A stretch of DNA of 64,000 nt from Allohahella sp002354735 (GTDB taxonomy: Bacteria > Pseudomonadota > Gammaproteobacteria > Pseudomonadales > Oleiphilaceae). Position numbers and translations under genes: made by a program. Under the pieces are notes generated by a model, which was not told the origin of the DNA, ran no database searches, and saw only the letters and a program-made list of their open reading frames with translations. The stretch lies in NCBI RefSeq assembly GCF_047946665.1, contig NZ_CP172312.1, forward strand, positions 3,658,001-3,722,000. Reading direction: 5' to 3'. Every line of letters starts with the position of its first letter. The stretch's first letter is position 1. Below, in pieces: positions 15,350-24,682 of this stretch.

Positions 15350-17776
15350 TTATTCGTACAGGAACTGGAAGTCGGCGAACATGTAGTTCAGCACTGTCTG
15401 CCAGGAACGCATCACATAGCGCTCATCAAGGTAAATCTTGTCGACATCCGCCAGGTTCGCATCGGTAACCGGATCCTTTTGCACCGAGCAGTCCCAGAAC
15501 AGCCGTTTCATCGACCAGTTGCCCGAGTTGGCCGCGATGAGCTCGTTGCCCGCATTGAACGCGCTCAGGAACACAGCGTAGGTTTCGTTGACTTCTGGAC
15601 TGTTGCTGCTGACCGTATCGCCAAACAGCTTCCAGTGCAGGTGCACAAGGTTGGCACGAATAGCGGCTTCACCTGCGGCATCGACGCCACCGTTCTTATC
15701 GAGCGGGGCCTGATCCTTCGTCACCAGCGGGAAGAGGAAGCGTGACTGCTGTGACCTGTAGAAGTCGCGGCCGATCGACTGGCATGCCATCTCACTCGCC
15801 ATGCGCGCCTGCACTGCAGCCATCAGACCGTTGGGCTGGGTAATGCGTGAAGTCACATCATCGGAATCCATGCCGCCGTACAAGGCGTTATATCCACCAC
15901 TTTCCAGCTTGTGCAGCTTGGAGCGGCTCTGCCAGCTATATTTCCATGGCATGCCAGTCACCGCCACGATCTTTCGATCCAGCATTTCCGGTGTCAGCAA
16001 TCGTGCTGTGCCAGCCGTGGCATGAATGGCCTGATTGGCGCTGATTGACTCCGCACGGAAATAAGGCCCTTTGACGATCTCCTTGATGGCCGTCTTGATA
16101 TTCCAGTTGCTGTTGATCAGCTCGCGCTCTACCGCGCCGAGGAAGGCTCTCTGTGCCGTATAGGCAGCGCGCTCTACCGAATCGGCCCCGAAGAGTTCGC
16201 TTGGTGGATACAGCGCAGTCTGACCCGTCAACCCCTCATACAGCGTCTTGACGGTAGACCGTGCGAAGCGGGCGTCTTTCACCAGTTCGGCACCTAGCCA
16301 CTGCACTGAATTGTCGACGTGGGTTTCGAGGGGCATGATCTTGCCATTGATACCCCGGTAGTACATATCGGCAGGCCACGGTGTCCGGCTCAGACGACGC
16401 AGACTGTAACGGCCACGGTCGTCCCAGTTCTGGAACAGCGAGGCAACAGGGTCCATGACCTTGTGGCAGACCACGCAGTCAGGATTGGTCAGCGTTGGTG
16501 AGGCACTGCTTTCATCAACCGCAGCCGCTTCACGACTGCCGGGTATCTGCAGAATATCGGTATCCAGGAAGATCTCGAATACCATCCTCGAGCGATGTCT
16601 GTTCAGGTTGGTGTTGGTCGTAGGAAAGCGGTTGAGGAACATCGGCATGGTCAGGATGCCGGCATGCGGAAGCGCTGTACCAGATTTCGACCCGCCCTGG
16701 ATGCTGACGCGGACCTCTCGGAAGTCGGTGGGATCGTAGCGGGCGTACGACTGCAAGCCAGCAGGTAGCTGATCGAAGGTCTTGAACGGCTTGCGGGCGG
16801 CTGTATCGATGGTCGCGAAACCGAGCGAATCCGGATCATAGCCAAACACGCGTGCAGAATACGCGTTAACGACTGTGTAATCGGCAGTGAGTATTTCAGT
16901 GAAGGGTTTATTCTTGCGAACCACATACGACACCAGCTCGAGCGCCTCCTGCGCGATGGCCTGATTGGTCTCGTTTCTCAGGAAGTAGTGCAGGTCGCGC
17001 TCAGGACCAGCAACACTGGTGCTCGCGACGGTCGAGTACCATTTGCGGTTCGGGAACTCGGTGCTGTCCAGCAGATTCAGAGCGTCCTCATTGGGCAGAT
17101 ACTTGTCCTGATGCAGCCGATCGTTATAGATCTCCTTCAGACGTTCATAAAACGCTGGAGACTCCATGACCACATCGAGCACATCGTCGATGCCGCCCTC
17201 GCCGCTTTGTGCGAAGAATTCGACATCGTCGCGATCCAGCGCTTCACCCGCCAGGTTCAGTGAGGCCTTGTACAGGGTTTTCTCGGGCGACATGACCTCG
17301 ATACCTTCGATGGCACAGGAGGCATCGGCAAAAGTGGCGCTCTGTTTGAACGCCGTAAGGATATAGTCGGCTGTTTCACGCGCGCAGTCGACGTCGCACT
17401 GGGTGACGTCCGCGGTGGGCATTGTAGTGGCGATGCGGTTCGTCAGCGTATCGATGTCACCGCAGGAGGTACAGCCCACTAACGATGGGCCACTCGGCGA
17501 GCCATCACCAGATGCGCCGTGGCAGCTCTGACACTGCTTCACGTAATGGCCTTGTCCAGCCACGTTGGTGGCGGCTGCTGGCAGAAAAGACGAATTGCCG
17601 GCACAACTCAGCGCACTGAGCTCCGCCTGAGTGCTATTGCCACTGTAGTCACCACCACAGGCAACCATCAACAGCGGCAGGACCAGTGAGAGCAGCGCGG
17701 ATCTCACATCCCGGAAACTGCGAAACTTTCGCTGGTTTGAATCAGCCTGATCGGTACGACTCGGATCCGACGCCAT
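15350..17776 (-). CDS. Di-heme c-type cytochrome lipoprotein with DUF1592/1588-like domains
   Basis: 808 residues. After a 25-residue basic start comes a lipobox (LLMVAC, Cys40). Two heme c motifs are visible, CQSCH (82-86) and CVVCH (434-438). The second sits in the DUF1588 signature C-x-x-CHKVMDPVASLFQNWDDRGRY. Extra cysteine pairs occur at 102/105 and 127/131. The domain order resembles the cytochrome-like proteins first noted in planctomycetes and encoded with DUF1501. AGGAGG sits 5 bp before the ATG. It is the first gene of the leftward run to 10971. The exact function is unknown; an extracytoplasmic electron carrier or oxidase is inferred. Confidence 0.85.
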   Translation of the reverse strand: MASDPSRTDQADSNQRKFRSFRDVRSALLSLVLPLLMVACGGDYSGNSTQAELSALSCAGNSSFLPAAATNVAGQGHYVKQCQSCHGASGDGSPSGPSLVGCTSCGDIDTLTNRIATTMPTADVTQCDVDCARETADYILTAFKQSATFADASCAIEGIEVMSPEKTLYKASLNLAGEALDRDDVEFFAQSGEGGIDDVLDVVMESPAFYERLKEIYNDRLHQDKYLPNEDALNLLDSTEFPNRKWYSTVASTSVAGPERDLHYFLRNETNQAIAQEALELVSYVVRKNKPFTEILTADYTVVNAYSARVFGYDPDSLGFATIDTAARKPFKTFDQLPAGLQSYARYDPTDFREVRVSIQGGSKSGTALPHAGILTMPMFLNRFPTTNTNLNRHRSRMVFEIFLDTDILQIPGSREAAAVDESSASPTLTNPDCVVCHKVMDPVASLFQNWDDRGRYSLRRLSRTPWPADMYYRGINGKIMPLETHVDNSVQWLGAELVKDARFARSTVKTLYEGLTGQTALYPPSELFGADSVERAAYTAQRAFLGAVERELINSNWNIKTAIKEIVKGPYFRAESISANQAIHATAGTARLLTPEMLDRKIVAVTGMPWKYSWQSRSKLHKLESGGYNALYGGMDSDDVTSRITQPNGLMAAVQARMASEMACQSIGRDFYRSQQSRFLFPLVTKDQAPLDKNGGVDAAGEAAIRANLVHLHWKLFGDTVSSNSPEVNETYAVFLSAFNAGNELIAANSGNWSMKRLFWDCSVQKDPVTDANLADVDKIYLDERYVMRSWQTVLNYMFADFQFLYE

Positions 17777-18032
17777 GTATGCCTCCTGATAACAACCTGT
17801 GCACGGACGACAGCGCGAGCTCGCGTCCTTCAGGCATCAGTAGAGACGCTCTTCTGGCGGCTGGATAGGGGCTATTTTGTGAAAATGACGGTTTGTCCAC
17901 AATTGTCGCCAACTCGCCGCAACTTAGCGGATCAGCTCACAAAAAATGATTTACCGAACACTGCGACAGGCTTACAAGGTGTGACAGGACGAAGCAGTTG
18001 GTCGTGAAAGACTCTCACGAAGTCACATTGGG

Positions 18033-19874
18033 TCAGGCAGACCCGATGGTGTTATCGGTCAGGCTACCGCGTGTGCGGGGGCGCGGCTGGGCCGAAAGCC
18101 AGTCGGTAACCTGTTGTCTCGACATCGGTGCATGCAGGAAGTTGCCCTGCAGCAGAGTCACCCCGGCGTTGAGCAAGTGCTTCAGCTGCGCGCTGTTCTC
18201 GACGCCCTCGGCTACCAGCGACAGCGCGAGGCTCTCAGCGATACCTGCCGCACCGTGCACCACTGCGGCCGCCACGGCATCCCGGCCCAGACTGCTGATG
18301 ACACCTGGATCAAGCTTCAACATGGAGGCCGGGAAACGACGGAGCAACTCGGTTGTCGATCCACCGGCACCCACATTGTCGAGGGCAATCTGGACGCCAC
18401 GCAGATCTAGCTGATTCAGGACGTCCATGATCCGATGATTGTCCGAGTCCGCCGCATCGTCAGGAGCGCCTCCTCGTTCGGCACCCTGGGTGACCTTCGA
18501 CAGTTCGGCAGTTCTGATTTCCAGTATGAGCTGCTGGAAACTGAGCCCGTGACTGCTGACGGCCTCATCGAGCACAGTGCTGAATCGGGGATGTAGCAAC
18601 TCGGTGATGCTCGTATTCACGGCAATGCTTAAATGCGGCCAGCCCAGGACCTGCCAGGCCTGTAAGGCTTCGCAGGCTTGCCGCAGTAGCCAGTTACCAA
18701 CGGGCACCATCGCCGGATCGTCAGGATTGAGAAAAGCTGCAGCGGAAATCAGACCGCGGGTGGGGTGTTCCCAGCGGAGCAGGCACTCAAATCCGACGAC
18801 CGTCAGACGACTTCGATTCACCACTGGCTGAAAGTAGACCGAAAGCTCGCCGCGCTGCCAGATGCTCTGCAGGTCGGCTCCAGCTTCCAGGACCCGTGGG
18901 TGCGGGTAGAGCTGTGTTCCGTGAGCCGGCTGATGCAAGCGGGTCCCCGCCTCATGGCGGTCCCGCAGATCTGCCACAGCATGCTTGGCGGCCCTGATTA
19001 GTGTCAGTGCATGAGTTCCCGCTTCTGGAGCGCCGGCGATGCCTATGCGGACTGGCACGTAGGGCTCGAGCGCCGCATGGAGTCGGTTGGCAAAGGCCAG
19101 ACACTGCGCGACATCACGCACATGGGTCTGAAGCAGCAGCACCGTCGTCATATCGGCCTGCGCCAGCAGGTCTTCGGTTCGAACAAGTTCCCGAAGACGT
19201 CTGGCAAGTTCGATGGCCACTTCACCATGCACCGCCTCCGGCGCTATCTCTGCCGGCTCTATACAGAAAACTGCCAGACGGGTGTTGCCTCGAACGGCGG
19301 CCGCGATTTCACGCGCCAGCAGGTCGAGAAACAGCCCTCCGGAGAACAGGCCGGTGATGTCGCTATAGGCCGCGCGAGCAGTCAGCTCAAGTTCCCGCTG
19401 CCTGAGCCGGAGCGCTTGGTAGATCACATGACGGAACAGATCGATTTGCAGTTCCGCATAGCGAATCACATCGGTGACGCCCAGCGCGATGAGCCGCTGC
19501 GATTCCTGTTCACTGGACTCTTCCGCAGAGATCAAGGCGACTAGTGCGGCTCTCGGAAATCGCGTCGCTGCGCTGGCGGCGAGCACGCAATCGGTGGCGT
19601 CAGCCCGGCCCAGCGCGAGAATCAACAAATCGGGTGCATCATCAATCGAAGCCAACGCGTCTGCGGCGCAGCTCGCAAAAATCGCATCGACCGACTGTTC
19701 GAAGAAACTATTGAGAAACTTGCCAGCTTCGTGCGGGCCGCTCACAGGCAGTCCTGAATCGTGGTTCGATACGGAGTGATGAATGTAGAGCACATCGAGT
19801 ACAGGCGGTATATCACCGCCCTTTAACGTATCGTCCTTCATGGCACGCTGTTGCGGCACTCCAGTGTATGACAT
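18033..19874 (-). CDS. Degenerate GGDEF-EAL protein with REC-like N-terminus
   Basis: 613 residues in three parts: a receiver-like N-terminus (about 25-150), a GGDEF remnant with AQADMTTVLLL where GGDEF should be, and an EAL domain (from about 340). In the EAL domain, GFECLLRW, the Asn of NTSITEL, KLDPGV and AEGVEN are retained, but the catalytic DDFGTG is replaced by DNVGAG, and LEITE by LEIRTAEL. Phosphodiesterase activity is therefore doubtful, and it may be a c-di-GMP receptor or protein-binding module. GGAG 6 bp upstream supports the ATG at 19874. It is divergent from the cytochrome c5 gene. Confidence 0.88.
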   Translation of the reverse strand: MSYTGVPQQRAMKDDTLKGGDIPPVLDVLYIHHSVSNHDSGLPVSGPHEAGKFLNSFFEQSVDAIFASCAADALASIDDAPDLLILALGRADATDCVLAASAATRFPRAALVALISAEESSEQESQRLIALGVTDVIRYAELQIDLFRHVIYQALRLRQRELELTARAAYSDITGLFSGGLFLDLLAREIAAAVRGNTRLAVFCIEPAEIAPEAVHGEVAIELARRLRELVRTEDLLAQADMTTVLLLQTHVRDVAQCLAFANRLHAALEPYVPVRIGIAGAPEAGTHALTLIRAAKHAVADLRDRHEAGTRLHQPAHGTQLYPHPRVLEAGADLQSIWQRGELSVYFQPVVNRSRLTVVGFECLLRWEHPTRGLISAAAFLNPDDPAMVPVGNWLLRQACEALQAWQVLGWPHLSIAVNTSITELLHPRFSTVLDEAVSSHGLSFQQLILEIRTAELSKVTQGAERGGAPDDAADSDNHRIMDVLNQLDLRGVQIALDNVGAGGSTTELLRRFPASMLKLDPGVISSLGRDAVAAAVVHGAAGIAESLALSLVAEGVENSAQLKHLLNAGVTLLQGNFLHAPMSRQQVTDWLSAQPRPRTRGSLTDNTIGSA

Positions 19875-20006
19875 CGAGCACTCCAGCCTACACCTAGCCA
19901 GTAACAGGTGTCACTGTGGTTTACGCAGACAGGGCTTACCCCAGATTCACTTGGCGGCCTCGCCCCTGAACGGTATACTCGGCGAAACTTTTTGAGGGTA
20001 AGTAGT

Positions 20007-20504
20007 GTGAAATATTCGTTGAAAGACTGTAGTTCCATGATTCGATCGAGCGTCAGCAGCCTGACTGCAGGTCTCAGACGTCGTTCACTGCTCACTTCGT
20101 TCCTGATGGTAGTCACTGCCGCTTCTGCATCGGCTGCTCTGGCCTATACCACGCCGGAGGAAAAAATCGCCAATCGCATAGCGCCAGTAGGCTCGGTCTG
20201 TCTGGAAGGTCAGCCTTGTGCTGATGCTGCGCCAGCTGTTGCAGCCGGTGGCGGCGATCAGCCAAAGACCGGTGAAGAAATCTATACGGCCTCATGCTCG
20301 AGCTGTCATTCCGTCGGTGTTGCTGGTGCGCCAAAGTTTGGTAATGCCGGTGATTGGGCGCCGCGTATAGAGAAAGGCATAAAGACGCTGGTCACCAACG
20401 CCGTCAACGGCATAGGTGCCATGCCACCCATGGGCACCTGCGCGACCTGTGACGAAGAAGACATCGGCAATGCGGTCAAGCATATGGTCGAAAACAGTAA
20501 GTAA
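20007..20504 (+). CDS. Cytochrome c5 family protein
   Basis: About 165 residues. A basic start and a hydrophobic segment (LTSFLMVVTAASASAALAY) direct it across the membrane. The mature domain has the heme motif CSSCH, the axial-Met loop GIGAMPPMGTCATC and the extra cysteine pair typical of c5. It carries electrons in the periplasm. I prefer the GTG at 20007 because TGAGGG lies just upstream; an ATG at 20037 is the alternative. It ends 4 bp before the convergent rep stop. Confidence 0.88.
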   Translation: MKYSLKDCSSMIRSSVSSLTAGLRRRSLLTSFLMVVTAASASAALAYTTPEEKIANRIAPVGSVCLEGQPCADAAPAVAAGGGDQPKTGEEIYTASCSSCHSVGVAGAPKFGNAGDWAPRIEKGIKTLVTNAVNGIGAMPPMGTCATCDEEDIGNAVKHMVENSK

Positions 20505-20508
20505 GAGG

Positions 20509-22593
20509 CTACAAATCATCAGCGAGATCCTTGAACAGCGCGTCAAGGGTCGCTCTGCCTCGGGCCCGGCTTGCTTCCTTGCTGGGCCGCGTCAAGCCTT
20601 CGTAAATCACATCTTCCTGCGGTAGTTCTTCAGCAAAGCGACTTATCGTCGTCGTCAGTTTTTCGCCGTACTGTTTGCGCACGCCGGCGTAGGTCATCGT
20701 CAGTGTCTGCTTTGCCCTGGTTATACCCACGTAGAACAGGCGCCGCTCTTCTTCTATCTGCTCGGGTTCAGTGCTGTTCCGATGAGGCAGAATTTCCTCC
20801 TCGAGTCCCAGTATATAAACGTGCGGAAATTCCAGCCCCTTGGCGGCATGCAGCGTCAGCAGATTGACCGCATCTTCTTCGGCGCCATCTTCTTCCTGGC
20901 CATCAAGAATATCCTGCAATACAAGCTTCGAGACGCTGCCATTGATGTCGAGTTCTGGGTCGGCGTCGAGCATGCGCTGAATCTGCTGGCACAGCGCATT
21001 CATATTGTCGAAACGACGTTCAGCCTGGCTAGCCGAACTACTGGTCTGTTGTAGCCACTGCGGAAAATCGAGTGCGATAAACCAGTCCTTCAGCTGCTTG
21101 CCGGCATCGGACTCACCACCGTCTGATGTGCCTCGCCGTACGCTGTGCAGCTGATGCAGAAAACTCTGCAGAGACGCAGCGGCGCGTGCCGGCAGTTGCG
21201 CATCATCGCCAGCGCTTCGGGCAGCCTGCTCAGGATCTGCCAGCACTTCGGCAGCTTCGAGCAGCGAACAACTGTGCCGAGCGGCGTAATCACGCAGGCG
21301 CTGAACGGAGGAGGCGCCAATCTCGCGCTTCGGCGTATTGATGATACGCAGCAGTGCGCCATCGTCACGTGGGTTGGTCAGCACCCTGAGATAGGCCATG
21401 GCATCCTTGACCTCGCTGCGGCTGAAAAACGAGGTACCGCCACTCATGCGATACGGGATCTGCAGACTCTGCAGCTTCAGTTCGAGCAGGCGGGATTGAT
21501 GGTTGCTCCGATAGAGCACCGCGAAATCACCATAGGTGCTGCGTGACTGCAGACGCCGGTCGATGATTTCCATGGCGACCAGTCCCACTTCCGCTTCCTC
21601 GTTCAGTGTCTTGACGATGCGAATCTCATCGCCCACACCCAGCTCGCTCCACAAGGTCTTTTCGAATACGTGAGGATTATTGGCGATGACAGCATTCGCC
21701 GCTTTAAGAATGCGGCTACTCGAGCGGTAGTTCTGTTCGAGCTTGATCAGTTTCAGTGTCGGGAAGTCGTCCTGCAGCCTGACCAGGTTCTGTGGCTTGG
21801 CGCCACGCCATGAATAGATTGACTGGTCATCGTCCCCAACCACGGTAAGGGCCTGGCGCGCGCCGACGAGCTGCCGGACGAGCTCGTACTGACTGTCGTT
21901 GGTATCCTGGTACTCGTCGACGAGCAGATAATGAATTCTTGAGCGCCAGTGTTGCAGTCGCTCCGGATGCTGCTGGAATAGCCGGACCGGTCCAGTAATC
22001 AAATCGTCGAAATCCACTGCGTTATAAGCCGCCAGATGCTGCTCGTAGAGTTCGAAGGCGCGCGCCGCAATGAGCAGCAGCTGATCAGGCGGCCCGTCGC
22101 TTCTGCTCTGCATGGCTATCGCTTCTGCAAGGGCCCGCTCAGGGGTTATTAGCCGGTTCTTCCAGTCTGAAATTAGCCCCTGCAGGCGCTTGAGCGCTTC
22201 GGTTTCCAGTCCGAAGTCGCGATGGGTCAGGTCCTTCAGCAAGGTCTTGCTGTCCTGATCGTCAAAGATGCTCAGTGCTGGCGTGCGACCGAGATACTGC
22301 GCTTCCTTGCGCAGAATGGTCAGGCCGAGATTGTGGAACGTTGATATCTGCAGACCACGGCTGGCCGAGGCAGGGATGAGTTTCTGCACCCGCTCACGCA
22401 TCTCCCTGGCCGCCTTGTTGGTGAAGGTGACAGCCGCGATGTGCCGGGCCTGTATGCCGCACTCACCAATGAGGTAGCCGATCTTCCTGGTGATAACACT
22501 GGTCTTGCCACTGCCGGCACCGGCGAGCACCAGCACGGGGCCATCGCAGTAGCGGACCGCTGCTTTCTGTTGCGGATTGAGGCCGGTAAACAT
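20509..22593 (-). CDS. rep: ATP-dependent DNA helicase Rep
   Basis: 694 residues, superfamily 1A. Walker A is GAGSGKT (25-31). Motif II is DEYQDTN, motif III is VVGDDDQSIYSWRGA, and motif IV starts LEQNYRSS. The sequence closely parallels E. coli Rep (674 residues) rather than UvrD, for example GGTSFFSR and NTPKREIG. It is a 3'-5' helicase that clears proteins ahead of the replisome. The start MFTGLNPQQK at 22593 follows GGAG at 8 bp; a 22-residue upstream extension is unsupported. Confidence 0.95.
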   Translation of the reverse strand: MFTGLNPQQKAAVRYCDGPVLVLAGAGSGKTSVITRKIGYLIGECGIQARHIAAVTFTNKAAREMRERVQKLIPASASRGLQISTFHNLGLTILRKEAQYLGRTPALSIFDDQDSKTLLKDLTHRDFGLETEALKRLQGLISDWKNRLITPERALAEAIAMQSRSDGPPDQLLLIAARAFELYEQHLAAYNAVDFDDLITGPVRLFQQHPERLQHWRSRIHYLLVDEYQDTNDSQYELVRQLVGARQALTVVGDDDQSIYSWRGAKPQNLVRLQDDFPTLKLIKLEQNYRSSSRILKAANAVIANNPHVFEKTLWSELGVGDEIRIVKTLNEEAEVGLVAMEIIDRRLQSRSTYGDFAVLYRSNHQSRLLELKLQSLQIPYRMSGGTSFFSRSEVKDAMAYLRVLTNPRDDGALLRIINTPKREIGASSVQRLRDYAARHSCSLLEAAEVLADPEQAARSAGDDAQLPARAAASLQSFLHQLHSVRRGTSDGGESDAGKQLKDWFIALDFPQWLQQTSSSASQAERRFDNMNALCQQIQRMLDADPELDINGSVSKLVLQDILDGQEEDGAEEDAVNLLTLHAAKGLEFPHVYILGLEEEILPHRNSTEPEQIEEERRLFYVGITRAKQTLTMTYAGVRKQYGEKLTTTISRFAEELPQEDVIYEGLTRPSKEASRARGRATLDALFKDLADDL

Positions 22594-22777
22594 GAAGCGA
22601 CTCCGGAAGACCTGATTGAGGGGCGAATTTACCAGTTGTGAACTGGACGAAACCAAACTTGGTGAACTATTAGTTAGTGCGTGGAAATGTGTTCTGCGTT
22701 GTTGTTCCGAGAGCCTGCCAGCGGGAACTGGTTTCGGGATCCGCAGTCACAAAATCAATCGATGGAGCTGAATCACC

Positions 22778-24628
22778 ATGTTGACTGCGTTCGTTTGTAC
22801 TGAGGCGCACACGGAATTTCTGAAGATTCGACATCATTGCAAACCACTTGCAGAAACACTGCAGATGACGTGGTGCCCGAAAGAGCCGTCGCTGCTGCAG
22901 AAGCTATCGGCGCCACGATCCAACCAGCCTTGCATCATTATCTGGGAGCCCAGTCCGCAAATCAATGCCGTTGCCCAGCATGGTACCGCGGACACGCTGC
23001 GTCAGCGCTCACAGATATTCGAATCGGTTCGAGAAGATCCGACATGCATGCTTCTCATATTCAGTAACGACAGTGACAGTAAGACCATCGAGACCTACAT
23101 CGCGGCTGGTGCAGATGAAGTGATCTCCCGGAGCGAATTCGAGCCTGTGCGCTTCCAGCGACTCCTGCAAGGCATGGCACGACGGGCGACTTCGCTTGCG
23201 ACTCGTCCGCGCTTCCCTGTAGAAGCTGCCCGCCCGGAGAAAACCGTGCCCCCCAAGGCGCAGACCTCAGAAAAAGCACCCAGCCCCGAGGCTGAATCTG
23301 CTGACAAAGATAACGAAGCAGAGATATTTCTGAACTACGATCAGTTCCAGACGCGGGTCGAACTCGCGCTTCAGCAGGAAGACCAGACTGTCGAAAGCAG
23401 CTGCTGTGTGCTCTATATCAACGTCAACAACTTCCGACGTTTGTCACAGCTCCTGGGCAAGCCACAGGCTCGTACCTTCGTACGGGCGCTCGCTACGGAG
23501 ATCCGTCCGGCCATTACTGTCAGTCATATCATGGCACTGCTTGGTGGAGACGAGATTGGCGTACTGCTGAACACAGCAGTGGATGATGCGACGGTGTCGG
23601 AGATCGTCCAGCAGATTTTCCACACTCTCGAATCGGGCATCAACTTCAGGGACCAGCACCTCTCGCTTAGCCTCGCCATTGGCAGTGCTACACCTGCAGA
23701 CACGACCTTGGGTGCCGAAGAACTCATCGGCAATGCGAGTATAGCCATGACCCGCGCCAAGGCTCTGCCAGGCAATAGCTGGCTGCGCTACAGCCGCGAC
23801 TTCAAGGACGCCGTTCGTCAGCAGATATCTCTCGAGGCGGAGTTCAGGATGGCGCTGAGAAGCGATGAGCTGGAAGTGTACTATCAACCAAAGCTCGAAC
23901 TTGCGACGGGACGTGTGCGAAGTGTGGAGGCGCTGGTGCGTTGGCCAAGTCCCAAGCGCGGCATGCTGCTGCCGAACGACTTCATACCGATGGCGGAAAG
24001 CAGTGGCATGATCGTCCCCATGGGCTATTGGGTCATCGAGCAGGTGTGTAAGGATCTGAGCATCCTGCAGCGTATGAGACACAATAACCTCACCTGCGCG
24101 GTCAATCTGTCGTTCCGCCAGTTCCACGACCGTAAACTGGCCGAAACAGTTTTCCGCATCATCTACAACGCGGACATCGCGACCGACAACATCGAATTCG
24201 AGCTGACCGAAACCGCCATGATGATGGATTCCGAGTTCACCATCCGCAGCCTGATCGAGCTGAGGAAGCTGGGTCTCCGATTCGCGCTGGATGATTTCGG
24301 CACTGGGTATGCCTCGTTCAACAATCTGCGCAGGCTGCCGATCTCGACCGTGAAGATCGACCAGAGTTTCATCCGCTCGGTCAGCGAGGTCGCGGAAGAT
24401 GCCACATTGGTCGAAGGCATGATCAACCTGTCCCATGGCCTCGGCCTGAACGTCGTGGCGGAAGGCGTCGAGACGCGAAGCCAGCTCGAATTTCTGCACC
24501 GCATCGGCTGTGATGAAGCGCAAGGGTTCATCATCGCACCGGCGCTGCCCTTCGAAGCGCTCTGCAGCTTCCTCGACGCGGCAGCTTCGGCCTCGAGCGA
24601 TGCTTTGGCATTCGGCAGAGGCGGCTAG
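22778..24628 (+). CDS. GGDEF-EAL protein with intact EAL phosphodiesterase domain
   Basis: 616 residues: a REC-like N-terminus (1-130), a Pro/Glu-rich linker, a GGDEF domain whose signature reads GGDEI, and a complete EAL domain. The EAL residues are all present: VEALVRW, NLSFRQF, ELTETAMM, DDFGTGYASFNNL, KIDQSFI, AEGVET and the final Gln (DEAQGFI). It should hydrolyse c-di-GMP to pGpG. The GGDEI domain probably serves as a GTP sensor, although weak cyclase activity cannot be excluded. No phospho-acceptor Asp is obvious in the N-terminal domain. Confidence 0.92.
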   Translation: MLTAFVCTEAHTEFLKIRHHCKPLAETLQMTWCPKEPSLLQKLSAPRSNQPCIIIWEPSPQINAVAQHGTADTLRQRSQIFESVREDPTCMLLIFSNDSDSKTIETYIAAGADEVISRSEFEPVRFQRLLQGMARRATSLATRPRFPVEAARPEKTVPPKAQTSEKAPSPEAESADKDNEAEIFLNYDQFQTRVELALQQEDQTVESSCCVLYINVNNFRRLSQLLGKPQARTFVRALATEIRPAITVSHIMALLGGDEIGVLLNTAVDDATVSEIVQQIFHTLESGINFRDQHLSLSLAIGSATPADTTLGAEELIGNASIAMTRAKALPGNSWLRYSRDFKDAVRQQISLEAEFRMALRSDELEVYYQPKLELATGRVRSVEALVRWPSPKRGMLLPNDFIPMAESSGMIVPMGYWVIEQVCKDLSILQRMRHNNLTCAVNLSFRQFHDRKLAETVFRIIYNADIATDNIEFELTETAMMMDSEFTIRSLIELRKLGLRFALDDFGTGYASFNNLRRLPISTVKIDQSFIRSVSEVAEDATLVEGMINLSHGLGLNVVAEGVETRSQLEFLHRIGCDEAQGFIIAPALPFEALCSFLDAAASASSDALAFGRGG

Positions 24629-24682
24629 AAAAAACCCGCCGACTGATGCATCCTGTACACCTGTAGATCAGGGGTCAGGTCA

